DNA of 64,000 bases, from contig NC_030989.1 in assembly GCF_000149955.1 (NCBI RefSeq), forward strand, positions 389,079-453,078, in the 5' to 3' direction. This document shows, one piece after another, positions 25,938-40,202 of this stretch. Under the pieces are notes generated by a model, which made no database searches, was not told the origin of the DNA, and saw nothing but the letters and a program-made list of their open reading frames with translations. A program made the translations under genes and the position numbers. The DNA is from Fusarium oxysporum f. sp. lycopersici 4287. Its lineage: Eukaryota; Ascomycota; Sordariomycetes; Hypocreales; Nectriaceae. The first letter of the stretch is position 1, and every line of letters starts with the position of its first letter.

Positions 25938-28399
25938 GGTGAATCTCGAGAGGAGTTCATGCACTGAGAGAAGGGTTCATGCAAACAGAGGGGAGAGCAT
26001 GGTGGAGGAGTTGATGGGGGGAGGACGGAAGGTTTATAGGATGTGAGGGTAGATCCACTCAGATTGATTAGATAACTTTAACGTGCCGAGTGAAGACTTT
26101 TCGGAGGATCTGATAGGGAGGGGCGTCATGCGAGTTTGTGAACCACTGATGCGCTATATTAGTATCGTCCGTAGCGTGCAGCGACGGGGATTTTTGGTGT
26201 GTGATGATGATGGTGGCGGATGATGTCTACTTGCACTCACTTATGCGCACCATCTTACTGCCTGCGTTACTGTACTTGAGACCATCGTAGAGTACAACCC
26301 ATGAAGGGAGTTTCTGATCTTCAACACAATAAACTTTCTCATAAAGACAGAGTTTCAATGATTAGCGACAGCGACTCTTCAGTCTTGGCGTTAGTCAAGT
26401 CAGCCGAGGGCAGCAAAACCCACTAATCCACAGACATATTTGCCTTCTCTGTCAAATCACAGAGGACAAGGATGTTTAAACAGCTGCCTGCGGTTTCGCC
26501 GATGCATCCTCCAAAAGGAAGGGATCTTCAACCCTCGGCGCTGTCCGCAGAATGCAACGTTCGCTCTGGTCCACAAAATCCCAGCGAGCGAAGGGTTAAA
26601 AAATCTGATAGTGCACCCGGATGACGCGGATATAAGCTGCATTGGGTTAAGGGACTGATTGATAACATGCCACTCGAGAATCCGCCTCTTGGCTGGCAAT
26701 TCGAGGGCCCAATTGCAAGAAGCTGTGCGTAACCTAAGTTTCTTGGTGGACGGATGAGTTCCTCTTTGGGATATCATTCCACGTCGTCGGGTCCCGAAAT
26801 TCCTTGGCGGATATAAAAATTTTGATGGAATATCCACAGAGCTTGGTCTAGAAGGGATCTAGGGGACGGGCTATCGGATATTAGGAGGTTTGGACACGCG
26901 ACTTTATGTCAAAGTGCCGCGGATGAGATAAATCGCCGGCCGAGGATAACATATCGGCGAAGGATTGAGGCGAGGCGTGGGGTGAAGAGACAATGTGTCA
27001 GTGAACGTGGGATCGATCTGATAACGTCTCATTGTGAATTGGATGTGCATCAACCCACTTGGTCGTCGATCTCAGCTGCATCACACCCACTACAGCTTTG
27101 ATCCTTCGATTTATTGTTCTTGCGACATCGTATGATGTCGGTTCCTCGGTTGGGCTAGTCTTGGACGTTGTGGAATGCGTTTCTTGGCATAGCATTGAGT
27201 TTTTTTTTACTCAAGCCACTAGACACAGTCTCAGGTTAAGCATTCCAGTGGTGTCTTAGCGTCGGTTCACTGTCTAATCTTATCTGATCAATCATGTTCG
27301 CCGATCGGTAGAGAGTTTATGCGCCGCGTCTTGGCCGCAGAGCTATTGGCTTGGGCTCAATATTTGGGGAGAAAATTCTGTCTAGCTTGCCACAAGTCGC
27401 TTGGCCGAAGAAATCTGTCTCTTAGCAAACAGTGAGGTCCTCTTGACTTTATTCAGTTGCGGGCAATCCTTTTGTGCGACGCTGTATCACTGTGCTTATC
27501 TAAGTGAAATTATGAGGACTATGTCATGTTTGGCACTGTGCTGTTTTCTGACTTGCCAGTCACCAAAACCGAGTTAAGAAAATCAAAATGTATTCGGTTT
27601 GAATCTATAGACAATCTGAAATCAGATAGCTAAGCCAAAAGTTTGAGATACAAGCAAAAACAGTCATCATGCATACCGACAAGTCCATGAATTGTCTTCC
27701 ATTCAATCACTGATACTGAGCAAATATAAAGCCAATTGTTTCCTCTAAATTGGCAAAGTTTAATTCGAGTGCCCGTGAGATTCATCTGATTTCACTTTGT
27801 GACGTTTGATTCCCCTATGAAAAGTTTCATGTCAAGCTTGAAAACAAGCCAAGCCTCTGCCTAGTCAGCAATCCGTGTGCCTTTTACAAGCTTGACATTA
27901 TAGGTGTAAGAGATTGAGAGAAATTGTCTGAGACGGATGAAATACACTGACAGAAGTGTTGAGAGCAAGGAAAATCATCAATCATCATCCAACTGACAAG
28001 CCTGTTTGACATCAAGCTTTCAGATCAACCACCAACCTCTATAGCACGGACTTTACTGTTTCCCGCTCATGAAACGCGGTTAGACAGCAAGATTGCTAAA
28101 TTTTGATATGTCTCTTGCTTCCTCTGCTTCCTCTGCTTCCTCTATTTCCCCTATGCTTCCTCCTGCTTTCGCTGGGCTCGATAGATTTGTGCTTGCACCC
28201 CTTTACCATAACATAGCGTGATACTTACGTCAAGCAGAAAACAATCTGAGAAGTTGCAGCCTTATGTGTAACCCAGAATACCTATATAGAGTATCTCTCG
28301 TAAGGTAGACTTGCTCATCCTTCATCAATCTCAACAACTGCTGGTACGCCTCACCAACTACAAGTCAATCTCACCAGTTGTTGGTCAGCCTTGCACCAG
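25938..28399. other. Intergenic, 2.5 kb
   Basis: Lies between the divergent transporter and HET genes. It becomes AT-rich after about 27500. I found no gene, transposon terminus or RNA gene. A short CTTCCTCTG-type tandem repeat is listed separately. Confidence 0.45.
28114..28168. repeat. Pyrimidine-rich tandem repeat (TGCTTCCTC unit)
   Basis: Three near-perfect copies of a 9-bp pyrimidine unit are followed by degenerate copies, upstream of the HET gene. It may simply be a CT-rich promoter element. Confidence 0.7.
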
Positions 28400-30349
28400 A
28401 TGGCGTCTCCCAACAAAGATACAGAGGCCTCTCCACTCGTCTATCAACCCCTCAACAAGGATCAACGAGAAATACGTCCTCTTGAGATCCTCCCCAACCC
28501 TCCTGACGGCAAAGTCAACTGCAAACTGCACATCGTCCTTCTTACACCGGATCTTTACTACACTTGCATCTCCTACGTCTGGGGTGACCCGAACGTCACT
28601 GAAGAGATTATTGTTGATGGTGTCCCACGACAAGTTACCGTCACCCTTGCTACTGCACTTCGGCATGTGAAGAGGCATTGGACTGAGATCGAAAGGAAGT
28701 CAGATCCCGACCTTGATACCTCTAAGTTTCGCTTGTGGGCTGATGCACTCTGTATCAACCAAGATGACCTAACTGAAAGACTGCACCAAGTCAGCATAAT
28801 GGCGGATATATATTCTTCAGCGGCAATGATCCTCGCTTGGCTTTCTTCAAAAGATGACGATGTCATCAAAGCGTTCGATGTTTTCGAACTCGCCGAAGAA
28901 AAGGCTGGACCGATCAAGTTTGCAGGTCTTACAGATTTAGAACTTTTCAAGCTCTGCTACGGCAGGCTTTCTTGGGAGCCCAAACAGCTTTCCTGGCTCT
29001 TTTCACATAAATCTACTCTTTTTGATGTACTAAACCGTGATATCATTCTCGAGGGACCTTACGGACCTGTTTTCAATTTCTGGAACAGAGTGTGGATTCA
29101 CCAGGAGGTAATACTTGCAAAAAGGCTATACCTACTGTTTCGAAATTGCTCTCTACAGCATTCGTTATGCTTCGTGGCATTAGTCGGTCTTGATGATTAC
29201 ATGCAGCACATGACTAAAACGAGCATAGAGTCTACACAGCGATTCAACACCAGAGGGCTAAGGTTCTCTTTCTCCAGAATCTTCCACCTCTTCTTCACCC
29301 GATTTGTCTTTCAAGGATTCATCGATACAAATAAAATACCTGCATATGGTATGTGGCACTTGGGCTTGTACTTCGCTCTGGGTTCCGAGGCCTCCAACGA
29401 TTTGGATTATATCTATGGCCTCTTTGCTGTCACCAAGTCGCCAATAGCACCCGACTATTCCAAGTCCATTCGTGAAGTGAATCTCGAGTTCATGACATAG
29501 CCTTTGCCCTTCTGGAATTCAATACAGAAGAGGGCAAAGAAGCAGAATTGGGAGGTCATATGCAAAGACGAATGGCGATATGAACTCTTTAACTTCTTGA
29601 ACAGCCATGCTGTTGGCCTGAAACGTCTTTACGGGCTCCCGAGCTGGGCTCCTGAGTTTTCAAAAGCTGACAGGCGAAAGGCAATCGTAAGAGACCCCAC
29701 GGAGCGTCGCTCGGCATTTGTTACAGTGCCTGAGCTATTCAACCGCCTGCCCATAGCTGTTGTCTGTGATAGCTTATGGGTCAAGGGAATCAAGGTCCAA
29801 GTTGTAAAGACTGTCTATGAAAAGACTATTTCTAATACGCTCACGTCATATGGACTACAACAATGTATCATGTCTTTTACCCAGTCACCAAAGGATATGT
29901 ACCCCACTGGCAAAACCGTATTAGAGGTACTGTGCTGCACTCTGCTACGAAAAGAAGCCTATGAAAACTATGCTTTCGACGTAGGTCTTTGCACAGGCTG
30001 CTGGCTATACTATTCGGGCAAACTTGTGACCTCGAAACTGGGGATGGAATGGTCTCAAAAACCCTATGTTAAATCAGTACTATCCGAGTGGTTGGAGGCG
30101 GGACGAAGTTTCGACGGCAACAAGTTATTCACAACCGAGGATGGCTATATCGGCACGATGTCAGACGATGTGTTGCCTGGAGATGTGGTTTGTGTTCTTG
30201 CAGGCTCGAGCGAGCTTGCAGTCCTCCGTCCCGAGGATGACCACTACCTTTTTGTTGGGTGTTGCTTTATGATAGGTCTGATGAATGGCGAGGTCTCGGA
30301 GTTTCTGGCATCAGGGAGAGCCAAGATTGAGACGATTGAAATTCGATAG
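28400..30349 (+). CDS. HET-domain protein (heterokaryon incompatibility), interrupted by in-frame TAG
   Basis: HET proteins trigger non-self recognition and programmed cell death after hyphal fusion. The ATG at 28400 starts MASPNKDTEASPL. The HET signature is present: CISYVWGDPNVTEE, RLWADALCINQDDLTERLHQV and MADIYSSAAMILAWL, followed by FNFWNRVWIHQEV and DYIYGLFAV...IAPDYSKSIREV. The frame meets TAG at 29498-29500 (after NLEFMT, residue 366) and then stays open in the same frame for another 280 codons to 30349. The downstream part contains YGLPSWAPEFS, a block typical of HET proteins after the domain. No GT-AG intron removes the stop. It is therefore a recent pseudogene, a truncated HET protein, or an mRNA-edited gene. 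Type left as CDS because the frame is otherwise intact (649 sense codons). Confidence 0.8.
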
Positions 30350-30508
30350 CCTTGGGTGCTTGGACATTTCATAGCAGTTTAGACAGATTGAATCCAAGCT
30401 CTTTCTCTCAGAGATATTGAATTATGACAGACAGATTTCAGGTTATATACAATGGGAATATTTATGGTACAAGAAAAGACTAGCCGGCTAATCTGCACTG
30501 CAGGCAGT

Positions 30509-31311
30509 TTAGTTGACAGAGAGGCTGTAGGCAGAGGTAGCGAAGACACAGTTGGAACCTAAAAAGTTAGCTTCAGAACACGTTCTAATAGAGACACAAG
30601 ATACTACTTACCGACGAAAGGCTCAGTACCGGCCTGGAAGCTAGTGGCAACATAGCTGCTAGGAACACCCTGGCTCTTGGTAAGGTACGTAAGGAAAGGA
30701 AGAAGATCGCCCTCGAAGTTGCCCTGGTTCTTGGTAGCAACGAAAGAGTAAACAGTAGTATCGCCATTAGGTCCACGGAAGAGCTTCCACTGAGCGCCGT
30801 TGATGGTGAGCGTCGCAAGGGGAGTAGATCCAGAGTCGGAGATAGGGCCAGCACCACCATAGCTTCCAACCCAGATCATAATCTCGTACTTGTTAGCAGC
30901 ACCGACGGAGGGAGCAAGCCACAGATCGTAGGATACATCGGAAACCATGTTGGTTCCGGTGTAGCGCCATGTCCACTTTGTGGGGATGGACTTGATGGCT
31001 GAGACCTTCTTGTTGATGTTCTCGAGAGCGACGTTGGAGTAGCTCTTGACGTGGATGTTTCCACCGGCCCAGCTCCACTTAGTAGACCATGAGAAGGACT
31101 TGTTCTTGACAGAGTTGAAGGTAGTGCACTGAGAACCGGAAGTAGCCTGGCCGCTACCCCAGTTGTTGTGGTAAACGGTGTATCCTTCGGTTTGAAGGGA
31201 CCCGAAAGCATCACACCAGGTGGTAGCTCGTTTATCAAGGGTCTTGGAAGGAGTAGTAGGCGTAGCTGAAGCGACAGCCAAAAGGGCAGAGAAAGCAGTG
31301 AAGAACTTCAT
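30509..31311 (-). CDS. Glycoside hydrolase family 12 (endoglucanase/xyloglucanase)
   Basis: A secreted plant-cell-wall enzyme cutting beta-1,4-glucan or xyloglucan. Two exons (30612-31311, 30509-30558) around a 53-nt intron (GTAAGT...TTTTTAG) give 249 residues. The signal peptide is MKFFTAFSALLAVASATP, with a KR pro-site (TLDKRATTWCD). GH12 features: YTVYHNNWGSGQATSGSQC near the N-terminus, VSYDLWLAP, the nucleophile glutamate in KYEIMIWVGSYGG, and the acid/base glutamate in SFQAGTEPFVG at the exon junction. The last exon completes the final strand (SNCVFATSAYSLSVN). Confidence 0.95.
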
Positions 31312-32276
31312 GGTGAAAGGAATGTAATGTGAAACTGAAACTGTAGGGCTGAATGAATGGACTAGAGATGAAGTGAAGAGTAGACAGAGCCTTGGCGGCT
31401 TCTTTATAATGTTTCCCCCAAAAGTATCCGTGCTTCGGAGATTGGCTGCGTGTTTGACCTGAAACTCCTATTCGGACGATATGATCATATCTGGTAAGTT
31501 ATAGCCCCATCGAGTGCCGACTACCGACTGACCTAGTCAAAAACTCCACCAATCACGACTCGAGTTTTTAATTTCCCCAGCAATAGAAGTGAAGCCGCGT
31601 ATTCTAGAATAACCGTCTCGTATACAGGGATAAGAACGATTGGATCATAGCTGAGTTGAATTAAGTAACTTTCGGAGGTTCGGAGCATAGAAGTTGAGAA
31701 TTTCCTTTTTGATCTATATAGGGATGCTGCAGGCATTAGAAAGTGGTAGCGTGATATGGTGTCTCAGGGTCATATCGAGATCTTGGATCACCATTACCAC
31801 CTTGTTCGTCCGTTTACCTTTCTTCTCTACGTATTTGTTGGAGCTTATGTCTATTCTATTTAAAGCGCTGCCAGTCTAAGCTCAGTCGAGACATGCTAGC
31901 ATCTCCCTATACTTCAAACCCCATGCTTTAAAAAACAACGTATTCAAGTCCAATGCCATAACAACCGCCAGCCTTGGACCAAGCGACTATCTTCCATGCT
32001 TCATGTCTGCCCTCCGACGTCGACTATGGACTCATCCCGTCAAAATTAGCCTGAGGAGCGGAACTTGGATGATACTCTGTCAAGCTTACAAGGGAGGGTG
32101 ATTGGTTAGCAAAAACCATGACTGTTGTTTGTTTCAAATCAAGGATATAGAGTTTAACTATAATTATTTGCTTTACTTTAGGTTGAATAAAATCCTTATC
32201 TGCAACACTAGTCTATTTCGTATGTCATCTATAACTATATCTAGTCTACTAGAATCTTCTAATAATCCACCTCTTC
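31312..32276. other. Intergenic
   Basis: GH12 promoter and 3' flank of the dehydrogenase gene. The stretch is AT-rich, especially 32100-32270. No gene seen. Confidence 0.5.
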
Positions 32277-33296
32277 TTACTTCTCAAGCTCAACATCCAT
32301 GAGAGGGAGACGATACCCAAGGTGTGGAAGAGCATCATGAACCGCCTCGAACCCTCTACTAACCCTTTCAATCTGCGTCGGCACGAGCTTGCCACTTGCA
32401 ATGCCTTTGGCAAAGAACTCTTGAAAAGCCCATCTGATGAAGTGCTCATTGCCCCCCTTATACAGCACAAATGGCCATGAAGTAAAATGACGGACCACAC
32501 CTTGGGGCAGTGTCTCCGGGCCAAAGGGGGGCATGGTAGCGTAGACTGTACCACCGCCTTGGGCGGCTAGAACATCGGCAAGTATGCTGACAGTGTTGGG
32601 ATAGGAGATAGTATCGACGACGATATCGTATGGCCCCTCGGCAATGAAGGCCTTAACAAGGGTGTCGCGATCCTGGCTGTGATCGATGATCTTGTCGGCG
32701 CCGAGAGCTTCAACAAAGGCCTTGTGTTTGGGCGAGGTGGTGGTGACCACGCTGTAGCCTGCCCGGCGAACATACTGTACAGCCAAGCTACCCAGGTTAG
32801 AAGTCCCTCCGTAGATGAGGATCTTCTTGCCAGTAGAGACTACTTCGCTCTCGATGTCTGGCTTGGGCACTCCGGCTGTGGCGCTGATCATGCCGACGAC
32901 TGTTGTCAGGTTCCCGTTCATGCTCACAGGGACAGCCAGATCAACGCCCTCTGGGACGAGAATGGTCGTGTCCACCTTTGCCAACGCATAGGCCTGGTAG
33001 GCAGCATACTTGTCGCCATCGGTTGGGCTGGCATAGACGGCGACTTTGTCTCCAACCTTGAAGTCGGAGACACCCTCGCCAACAGCGATGACCTCACCAC
33101 CGAACGACGTGCCGATTACACAGGGGTACTTGGATTTGAACAGATCGTTCTTGGTGATGCTGACCTCGACTGGGTTGATGGCGATAAGCTCGTTTTTGAC
33201 GAGGATATCACCGGGTCCTGGGGTAGGTGTGTCGAGGGTCCTGACCTCGAGGGGTGCCCGGGCTGCAGGGTTGACGGCTCCACGATTCTGAGACAT
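32277..33296 (-). CDS. Zinc-type alcohol dehydrogenase-like / quinone reductase (MDR family)
   Basis: A single exon of 339 residues starting MSQNRGAVNPAARAPLEV. The frame continues upstream, but the ATG at 33296 begins the conserved GroES-like fold (LVKNELIAINPVE, IGTSFGGEVIAVGEGV, FKVGDKVAVYA). The nucleotide-binding part shows YGGTSNLGSLAVQYVRRAG, a variant of the AxGGVG motif, followed by GADKIIDHSQ. The catalytic and structural zinc cysteines of true alcohol dehydrogenases are absent, so it belongs with the zinc-independent quinone reductase and enoyl reductase-like members. Substrate unknown; it could be a detoxification enzyme or part of a secondary pathway. Confidence 0.85.
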   Translation of the reverse strand: MSQNRGAVNPAARAPLEVRTLDTPTPGPGDILVKNELIAINPVEVSITKNDLFKSKYPCVIGTSFGGEVIAVGEGVSDFKVGDKVAVYASPTDGDKYAAYQAYALAKVDTTILVPEGVDLAVPVSMNGNLTTVVGMISATAGVPKPDIESEVVSTGKKILIYGGTSNLGSLAVQYVRRAGYSVVTTTSPKHKAFVEALGADKIIDHSQDRDTLVKAFIAEGPYDIVVDTISYPNTVSILADVLAAQGGGTVYATMPPFGPETLPQGVVRHFTSWPFVLYKGGNEHFIRWAFQEFFAKGIASGKLVPTQIERVSRGFEAVHDALPHLGYRLPLMDVELEK

Positions 33297-34072
33297 TGCG
33301 TTCTGGTTCTGTCGGGATCTTAAAATGCTTAAGGGTTGTGAGTTGGCAAAAGATATGCTCTTGGTGTATGATTTCTTAATGATAGGTAACTTGGTAATTG
33401 CTGATTGTTGATGTTTGATAGTGCTGTAAGGGGAAGCCTGGTAGAGAAGACATGAGAATGGTTCTTTATACTTGTAGTAAACACGCTTCATCGACATTGC
33501 TTTTAAAGAATAAATTAGAGTTATCGGATTGCTAAGCAACGGGCTTTTAACAATAGCTTGTAAGGCCGTGACAATGGGTATGATATTCGTATATAGGCAT
33601 GGCATCATAGTTTCTCGGTCTCCCTCGCACTTTTCTTTATTTTCCGATGTGCGAGGCTCTAATGTGTTTTCTCCTTAGATGCAACCGGCACTTGCACCCT
33701 GCGCAGCTCTAAGAGAACAGACGCGTGGGCTCATGTCGGTACCGGTGCATTAACCAAGCCGCGCGCGAAGGAGTTCGCGCTTGTGTATACGTCCGTATAT
33801 GATGAGACCGGATGGCTAGCTCGAAGCAGCTCTAGCGTTGGTTTCGTTTAGGCCTGATTGTCGAATAGAAATGGAACTATATGTCACTTACTGGCCCACA
33901 TGTTTAAACTTAAACTACGAACATTACTATACCTAAGTAATATTCTCCCAATGTTAACTAGTATAAATGCCAGTGAGTTGAGTGAGGAAATAAGTGAATT
34001 CCCTTTAGTAAAAGTGGCTTATGATACTTGATTTAATATTTCTCTTACAAACGTGAGCTACGGATCTCAACC
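33297..34072. other. Shared divergent promoter of the MDR and SDR genes
   Basis: The 776-bp interval lies between head-to-head oxidoreductase genes. No coding frame is convincing. The arrangement allows co-regulation, but no specific site is recognised. Confidence 0.45.
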
Positions 34073-35005
34073 ATGACAAAAGGCGTATTCTTTAACCCAG
34101 ACAAAGATATTCCTGACCTCTCGGGCAAGGTGATATTAGTCACTGGAGGGAACACCGGGTTAGGTTTTGAATTTATCTTTCAGTTGTCGAAGCACAAGCC
34201 CAAACACATATACCTAGCAGCCAGATCGGAAGAAAAGGCCAACGAAGCTATCAAGACACTCCGCAAGAAGAATCCTAATGCCGGACCTATTACTTTTCTC
34301 CAGCTTGATCTAGGCTCTTTTGCGAGCATCAAGGCAGCAGCTTCTACATTCAGATCCATGTCTGATAGATTGGACATCCTGATCAATAATGCTGGGATCA
34401 TGGCAGTACCAGAAGGTCTGACGGAGGATGGATATGAGATCCAGTTTGGGACAAACCATCTCGGTCCCGCGCTCCTCACAACGCTACTCCTACCAACCCT
34501 CAAAGCAACCGCCGCCATATCTACCGACGCGCGAGTTATCTTTCTCAGCTCTGAACTTGAGAACATGGCACCCAAAAGCTCCTATCTCTTCGATGAACTA
34601 AAGACCACGTTGCCCAAGTTCTCAACATGGACTCGTTACGGCCAGTCCAAGCTAGCAGCCGTGCACTACGCCCAGGCACTGGCAAATCATAATCACGAGC
34701 TCAAGGTTATAAGTATTCATCCGGGTGTCATTGCAACAAACCTCAGCGGCCCCGTGGTCAAGAATTATAACTTTTTGATGGCCGCGTTGTTCAAGGTTGC
34801 TATGAAGTTCGTTACCGTTAGCATTGAAGAAGGGACGCTGAATCATCTGTGGGCAGCAACTAGTCCCGATGCCAAGTCTGGTGTTTTCTACTTTCCCGTC
34901 GGTGTCCAGGGGAAAGGCTCGTCCCTCAGCAAGAGCAGTAAACTTCGCGATCAGCTGTGGGAGTGGACAGAAAAAGAGCTCGAGTCGTATCTTACTATGA
35001 TTTAA
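34073..35005 (+). CDS. Short-chain dehydrogenase/reductase (retinol dehydrogenase-like)
   Basis: A single exon of 310 residues. Classical SDR motifs are present: cofactor loop TGGNTGLG near residue 26, NNAG (ILINNAGIMAVPEG), a catalytic serine in VIFLSSELENM, and the active-site YxxxK in YGQSKLAAVHYA, followed by SIHPGVIATNL. The N-terminus and cofactor region resemble the NADP-preferring retinol/WW-oxidoreductase-like fungal SDRs. The natural substrate cannot be told. It is divergently transcribed from the MDR gene. Confidence 0.92.
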   Translation: MTKGVFFNPDKDIPDLSGKVILVTGGNTGLGFEFIFQLSKHKPKHIYLAARSEEKANEAIKTLRKKNPNAGPITFLQLDLGSFASIKAAASTFRSMSDRLDILINNAGIMAVPEGLTEDGYEIQFGTNHLGPALLTTLLLPTLKATAAISTDARVIFLSSELENMAPKSSYLFDELKTTLPKFSTWTRYGQSKLAAVHYAQALANHNHELKVISIHPGVIATNLSGPVVKNYNFLMAALFKVAMKFVTVSIEEGTLNHLWAATSPDAKSGVFYFPVGVQGKGSSLSKSSKLRDQLWEWTEKELESYLTMI

Positions 35006-36082
35006 GTAACCTGATCGCTCATACGTTCCAGCCAACCCATATTCTTGGAGAGGCAAAGAAAGATGGGCTGTCCAATATACTAAGTAATAAGGGAGGTTAA
35101 CGGGGGTGGGGGTTACGAGCAGAACCTCTTATACAGATGTGTATGGGACTTGAAGGGGGGAGGCAACTTGTTACATTAGCGGCTGTGAACGGACTTTACT
35201 CTCTCTCCTCTATCATAATATTATTTTTATACCTATCAAGGGAATCTTTTACTCCAGGTGGAAACTCAGATTCGCGGTGTCACGCTAGGTAGTGGTTTGA
35301 GACATACTCCGGACTCTTGCTGTTAGTAAGTGGGGAGAAACAAGTGCTCATTCGACTATCCCTTTTTGGCCTAGTAGCTTGATAAGACTAGAATCCCTCT
35401 ATTTGATCAGCAGCGACCTAACACTTTAGTCGCATGATAATATTAGTAGTAGTTCGCCGACGTGGACCTTTCAAGTTCAGCATGTTGATTTCAAATCTCA
35501 GAGGCAGAAGGATGCCTCGAGATAGAAGGATGTCAATACGTCTCGAAATCAGTGTTTCTGAAGTGGCTCAGGCTAAATATGGTGGATGTATCATTATGTT
35601 TATACTTGGAGAGTCATGATTGCGGATTGAATCTTTCAGTCTCACCAAAGTAAAGGTCGTCTCACACTGCTGATGGTAACGTGAAGCTTAAAAGTAAAGG
35701 CAAATCCGTTGCGTTAGTCACTGGTCATTTATCTTGTTATCTACTCCAAGCATACGCAGCTTCGACATTGAGGCCCGGCCCAACTGCCGCAACAAACTAG
35801 CCCGGAAAGACATGTTCAAATGAGGACCATACACCCACTTGCAACGAACTACTAGCATCACTTGCATTCCTGGAAACTTTTACCTCAACGGGTTTAGATC
35901 TCCGCCCGCAGATTTGCCCCAGATTTGCCCCTGGTCCCTCCCAGATCCTGAACTCCCGTACCATGCGGGGAGCCCCCAAACCAGGCTAGAGAGTAGATAA
36001 GAGAATGAGAAGCCATATTTCTTGCCTCGATCCTTGGAATTCTCTAACCATTCTGCTATTCCTCCCTCCTCAGTTTGAAGCC
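35006..36082. other. Intergenic upstream of the permease
   Basis: Downstream flank of the SDR gene and promoter of the permease. Short open frames only; no RNA gene or repeat recognised. Confidence 0.45.
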
Positions 36083-38248
36083 ATGTCTGCAGACGCCAAA
36101 GAGATGGACTACTCGCACCATGAAGGCGATGTTCCCAAAAGCCAGCATAATGAATCCCATGAAACGCTTCGTCGTGTATATAACACATGGACAGGTACGT
36201 ACAGAGCCCCCGAACTTCTTTTGATAGCATATATTGACCTTTGGGTGTACCTATTAGCTAGCGCGTATCAGGTTCTGATGATGGCAAGCTGGACCTGCAA
36301 CGTCGTTCTTTATTCAACTGTGTTTGACGTAGGCGGTCCGATGATGCTGATATACTCGACGTAAGACCTCTGGGAGCCATCTAGTGGTTTATGCTGATTC
36401 ACACTCTATGATTCCAGAATCATCGTTACTTTTGGACAGTGTCTGATGATGAGTTCGTTGGCCGAGCTGTGCTCCGTATGGCCATACGCAGGTGGTCAGC
36501 AGTAAGTTGCCGCAGAACCTTTTTCTCTCACTGACATCTGACCCTCCCTTATCAGAGCTTTTACCAAATACCTGGCACCCAAAAGGTTCGGTTTCCTTGT
36601 TTCCCCGAAAAGCCTCTCTGACACATCGACGCCAGCATCCGACGTTTCCTGTCATACTTGGTTGGATGGATTGTTCTCTTCGGAGAAATCGCTACGGCAG
36701 CTGGCTGCGCCATGAACAGTGCACAGATCACCGCGGCCATCATCGAACTGCACCATCCCGGCTTTCACGCAGCGGTAAGTGCCCTCTTTCGCATACCGAT
36801 TCAGTACCTGACTATGGCGATGGATAGAGCTGGAATACGTACCTCATCTACATGGCCCTGACTATCCTTTCCCTTGCATTTTGTTTCTCTCAGAGACACC
36901 TCCCCGCCATTGCTGTCCTCGGAGGCGTCATCACCCTGGGCGGTGGTCTCGCATGGGCTATCTCGTTCCTCGCACTGGCTCCCAAGCAAACGGCCCGCTT
37001 CGTCTTCACCGAGTTCGTCAACAATTCCGGATACCACGTCTCTGCGTGGGTAGGTGTAATGAGCTTCTACACGCCTATCTATGCGCTGTATGGAACAGAC
37101 GGTATTTTGCATATTGCTGAAGAAATGCGAGATGCCCCGAAAAGCGCACCGGTGAGATCACAGCCCACCTTTGAGATTCTCACTCTAATGAAATCTGAAA
37201 AATAGCGAGCCATGGTTTATTCTATGGTCTTTAGTGGCATCACTTCCTTGATGGGCGCTCTCGTCATGGCTTTCTGCAGTGGAAACTGGGAGGCGTACAT
37301 GGAGTCTGAGTATGGATTTGGTCCCAACACTTCGGGCTTATCAGCTAATATAACTCCTAGCTTTCCCTTCTTGAACTGGTTTGTCGATGTTCTGGACAGT
37401 TCTGCAGGGGGTAGTGCGCTCGTCATTGTAGTCATAGTCCTACTCAAGTAAGTGATCAACCGCAAGCCATGAAAAGCCGCTCTGTCACTGACCATAACTT
37501 GCTGATAGTTTCCTCATCACCGTCGGCATCAACACAGCTGGATCCCGGTTGGCATGGGGCATGGCAGGTGATCATGCTTTGCCCTTGTCCAATTTCTTTG
37601 CCAAGGTCAATCAATCGGTTCACACTCCACTCAACGCACTACTGTTCATCATCATCGCGGAGCTGACAATTGGTATGTACCTATCTTTCGATTGGTCGTC
37701 TGCGTCAAATATTGACTATCATCAGGTCTTGTACTTTTCGGGAGTGATTATGCTTTTCAGATCATCGTCAGCTTGGGAGGAGTCGCCATTCAGTTCGGTT
37801 ATCTGATCCCGATCTTGATGGTAAGACTTGTTGAGCATTCTAAAGGGGTATTTGCGCTCTGAACTAACGTGTCCAAAAGCTCCTTATTCGGGGCCGCAGT
37901 GCGCTCCCCAACGACCGTCAATTCAAGCTTAATTCATTTGGCTATATTGTTAATGTTGCTGCTGTTTGCTGGTCATCGCTTGTCATCATCATATTGTTGT
38001 GAGTGCACGCTTCGCGCAAATCACTTTAGATAATTTTACTGATATCCGATACAGTTTCCCCCTTTACGTGCCAATTACGGCCAATAACCTTGGTAGGCGC
38101 CACAACTACCTGTTTCTTTCGCATGATACTGACTGAAACTGTAGTTGACATGAATTGGGCTGTTGTGATCTTTGCGGGTTTGGTAGTCTTCATCATCGTT
38201 GACTGGATGTTCAGAGGCCGGCACCATTATGTTATCTCAGATGAATAA
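36083..38248 (+). CDS. APC-family amino acid/GABA-type permease
   Basis: Likely a plasma-membrane H+ symporter for an amino acid, GABA or polyamine. I reconstructed twelve exons: 36083-36194, 36258-36360, 36418-36501, 36556-36585, 36636-36774, 36828-37151, 37206-37447, 37509-37672, 37726-37820, 37880-37998, 38055-38092 and 38145-38248. They give 517 residues with all phases consistent. One exon is only 30 nt and its intron uses a GTTCGG donor. About twelve hydrophobic segments are seen, including SIRRFLSYLVGWIVLFGEI, AWAISFLALAP and VIFAGLVVFIIVDWMF. The family motif YGTDGILHIAEEMRDAPK matches the G-A/T-D-G-x-x-H-M/IAEE consensus of the GABA/choline permease group. It sits beside an amine oxidase, suggesting uptake of the amine substrate. 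Confidence 0.9.
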
Positions 38249-38516
38249 GAAATATCTATAGCGACGGCCAGGGAGCTAGCCAGCTGGACACCATTGAGTA
38301 GAGATAGTTAACAAGAACACCAAGTTCTTGGTGATGATGGTAAGCTCTCAGGCATATGTGTCAACTACAAATACCACATATAGCTCACAATGTTAGACAT
38401 GAAAATATAGCCCTTGCAGTGATAATTGTCTTTAGAACTGCCAACAATTCACATTTCCAGTAGTAAAACTATAATTAAATACACGATCATTGACTAGGGA
38501 GTCAAGTCTATCCAAG

Positions 38517-40202
<1,686 letters not shown>

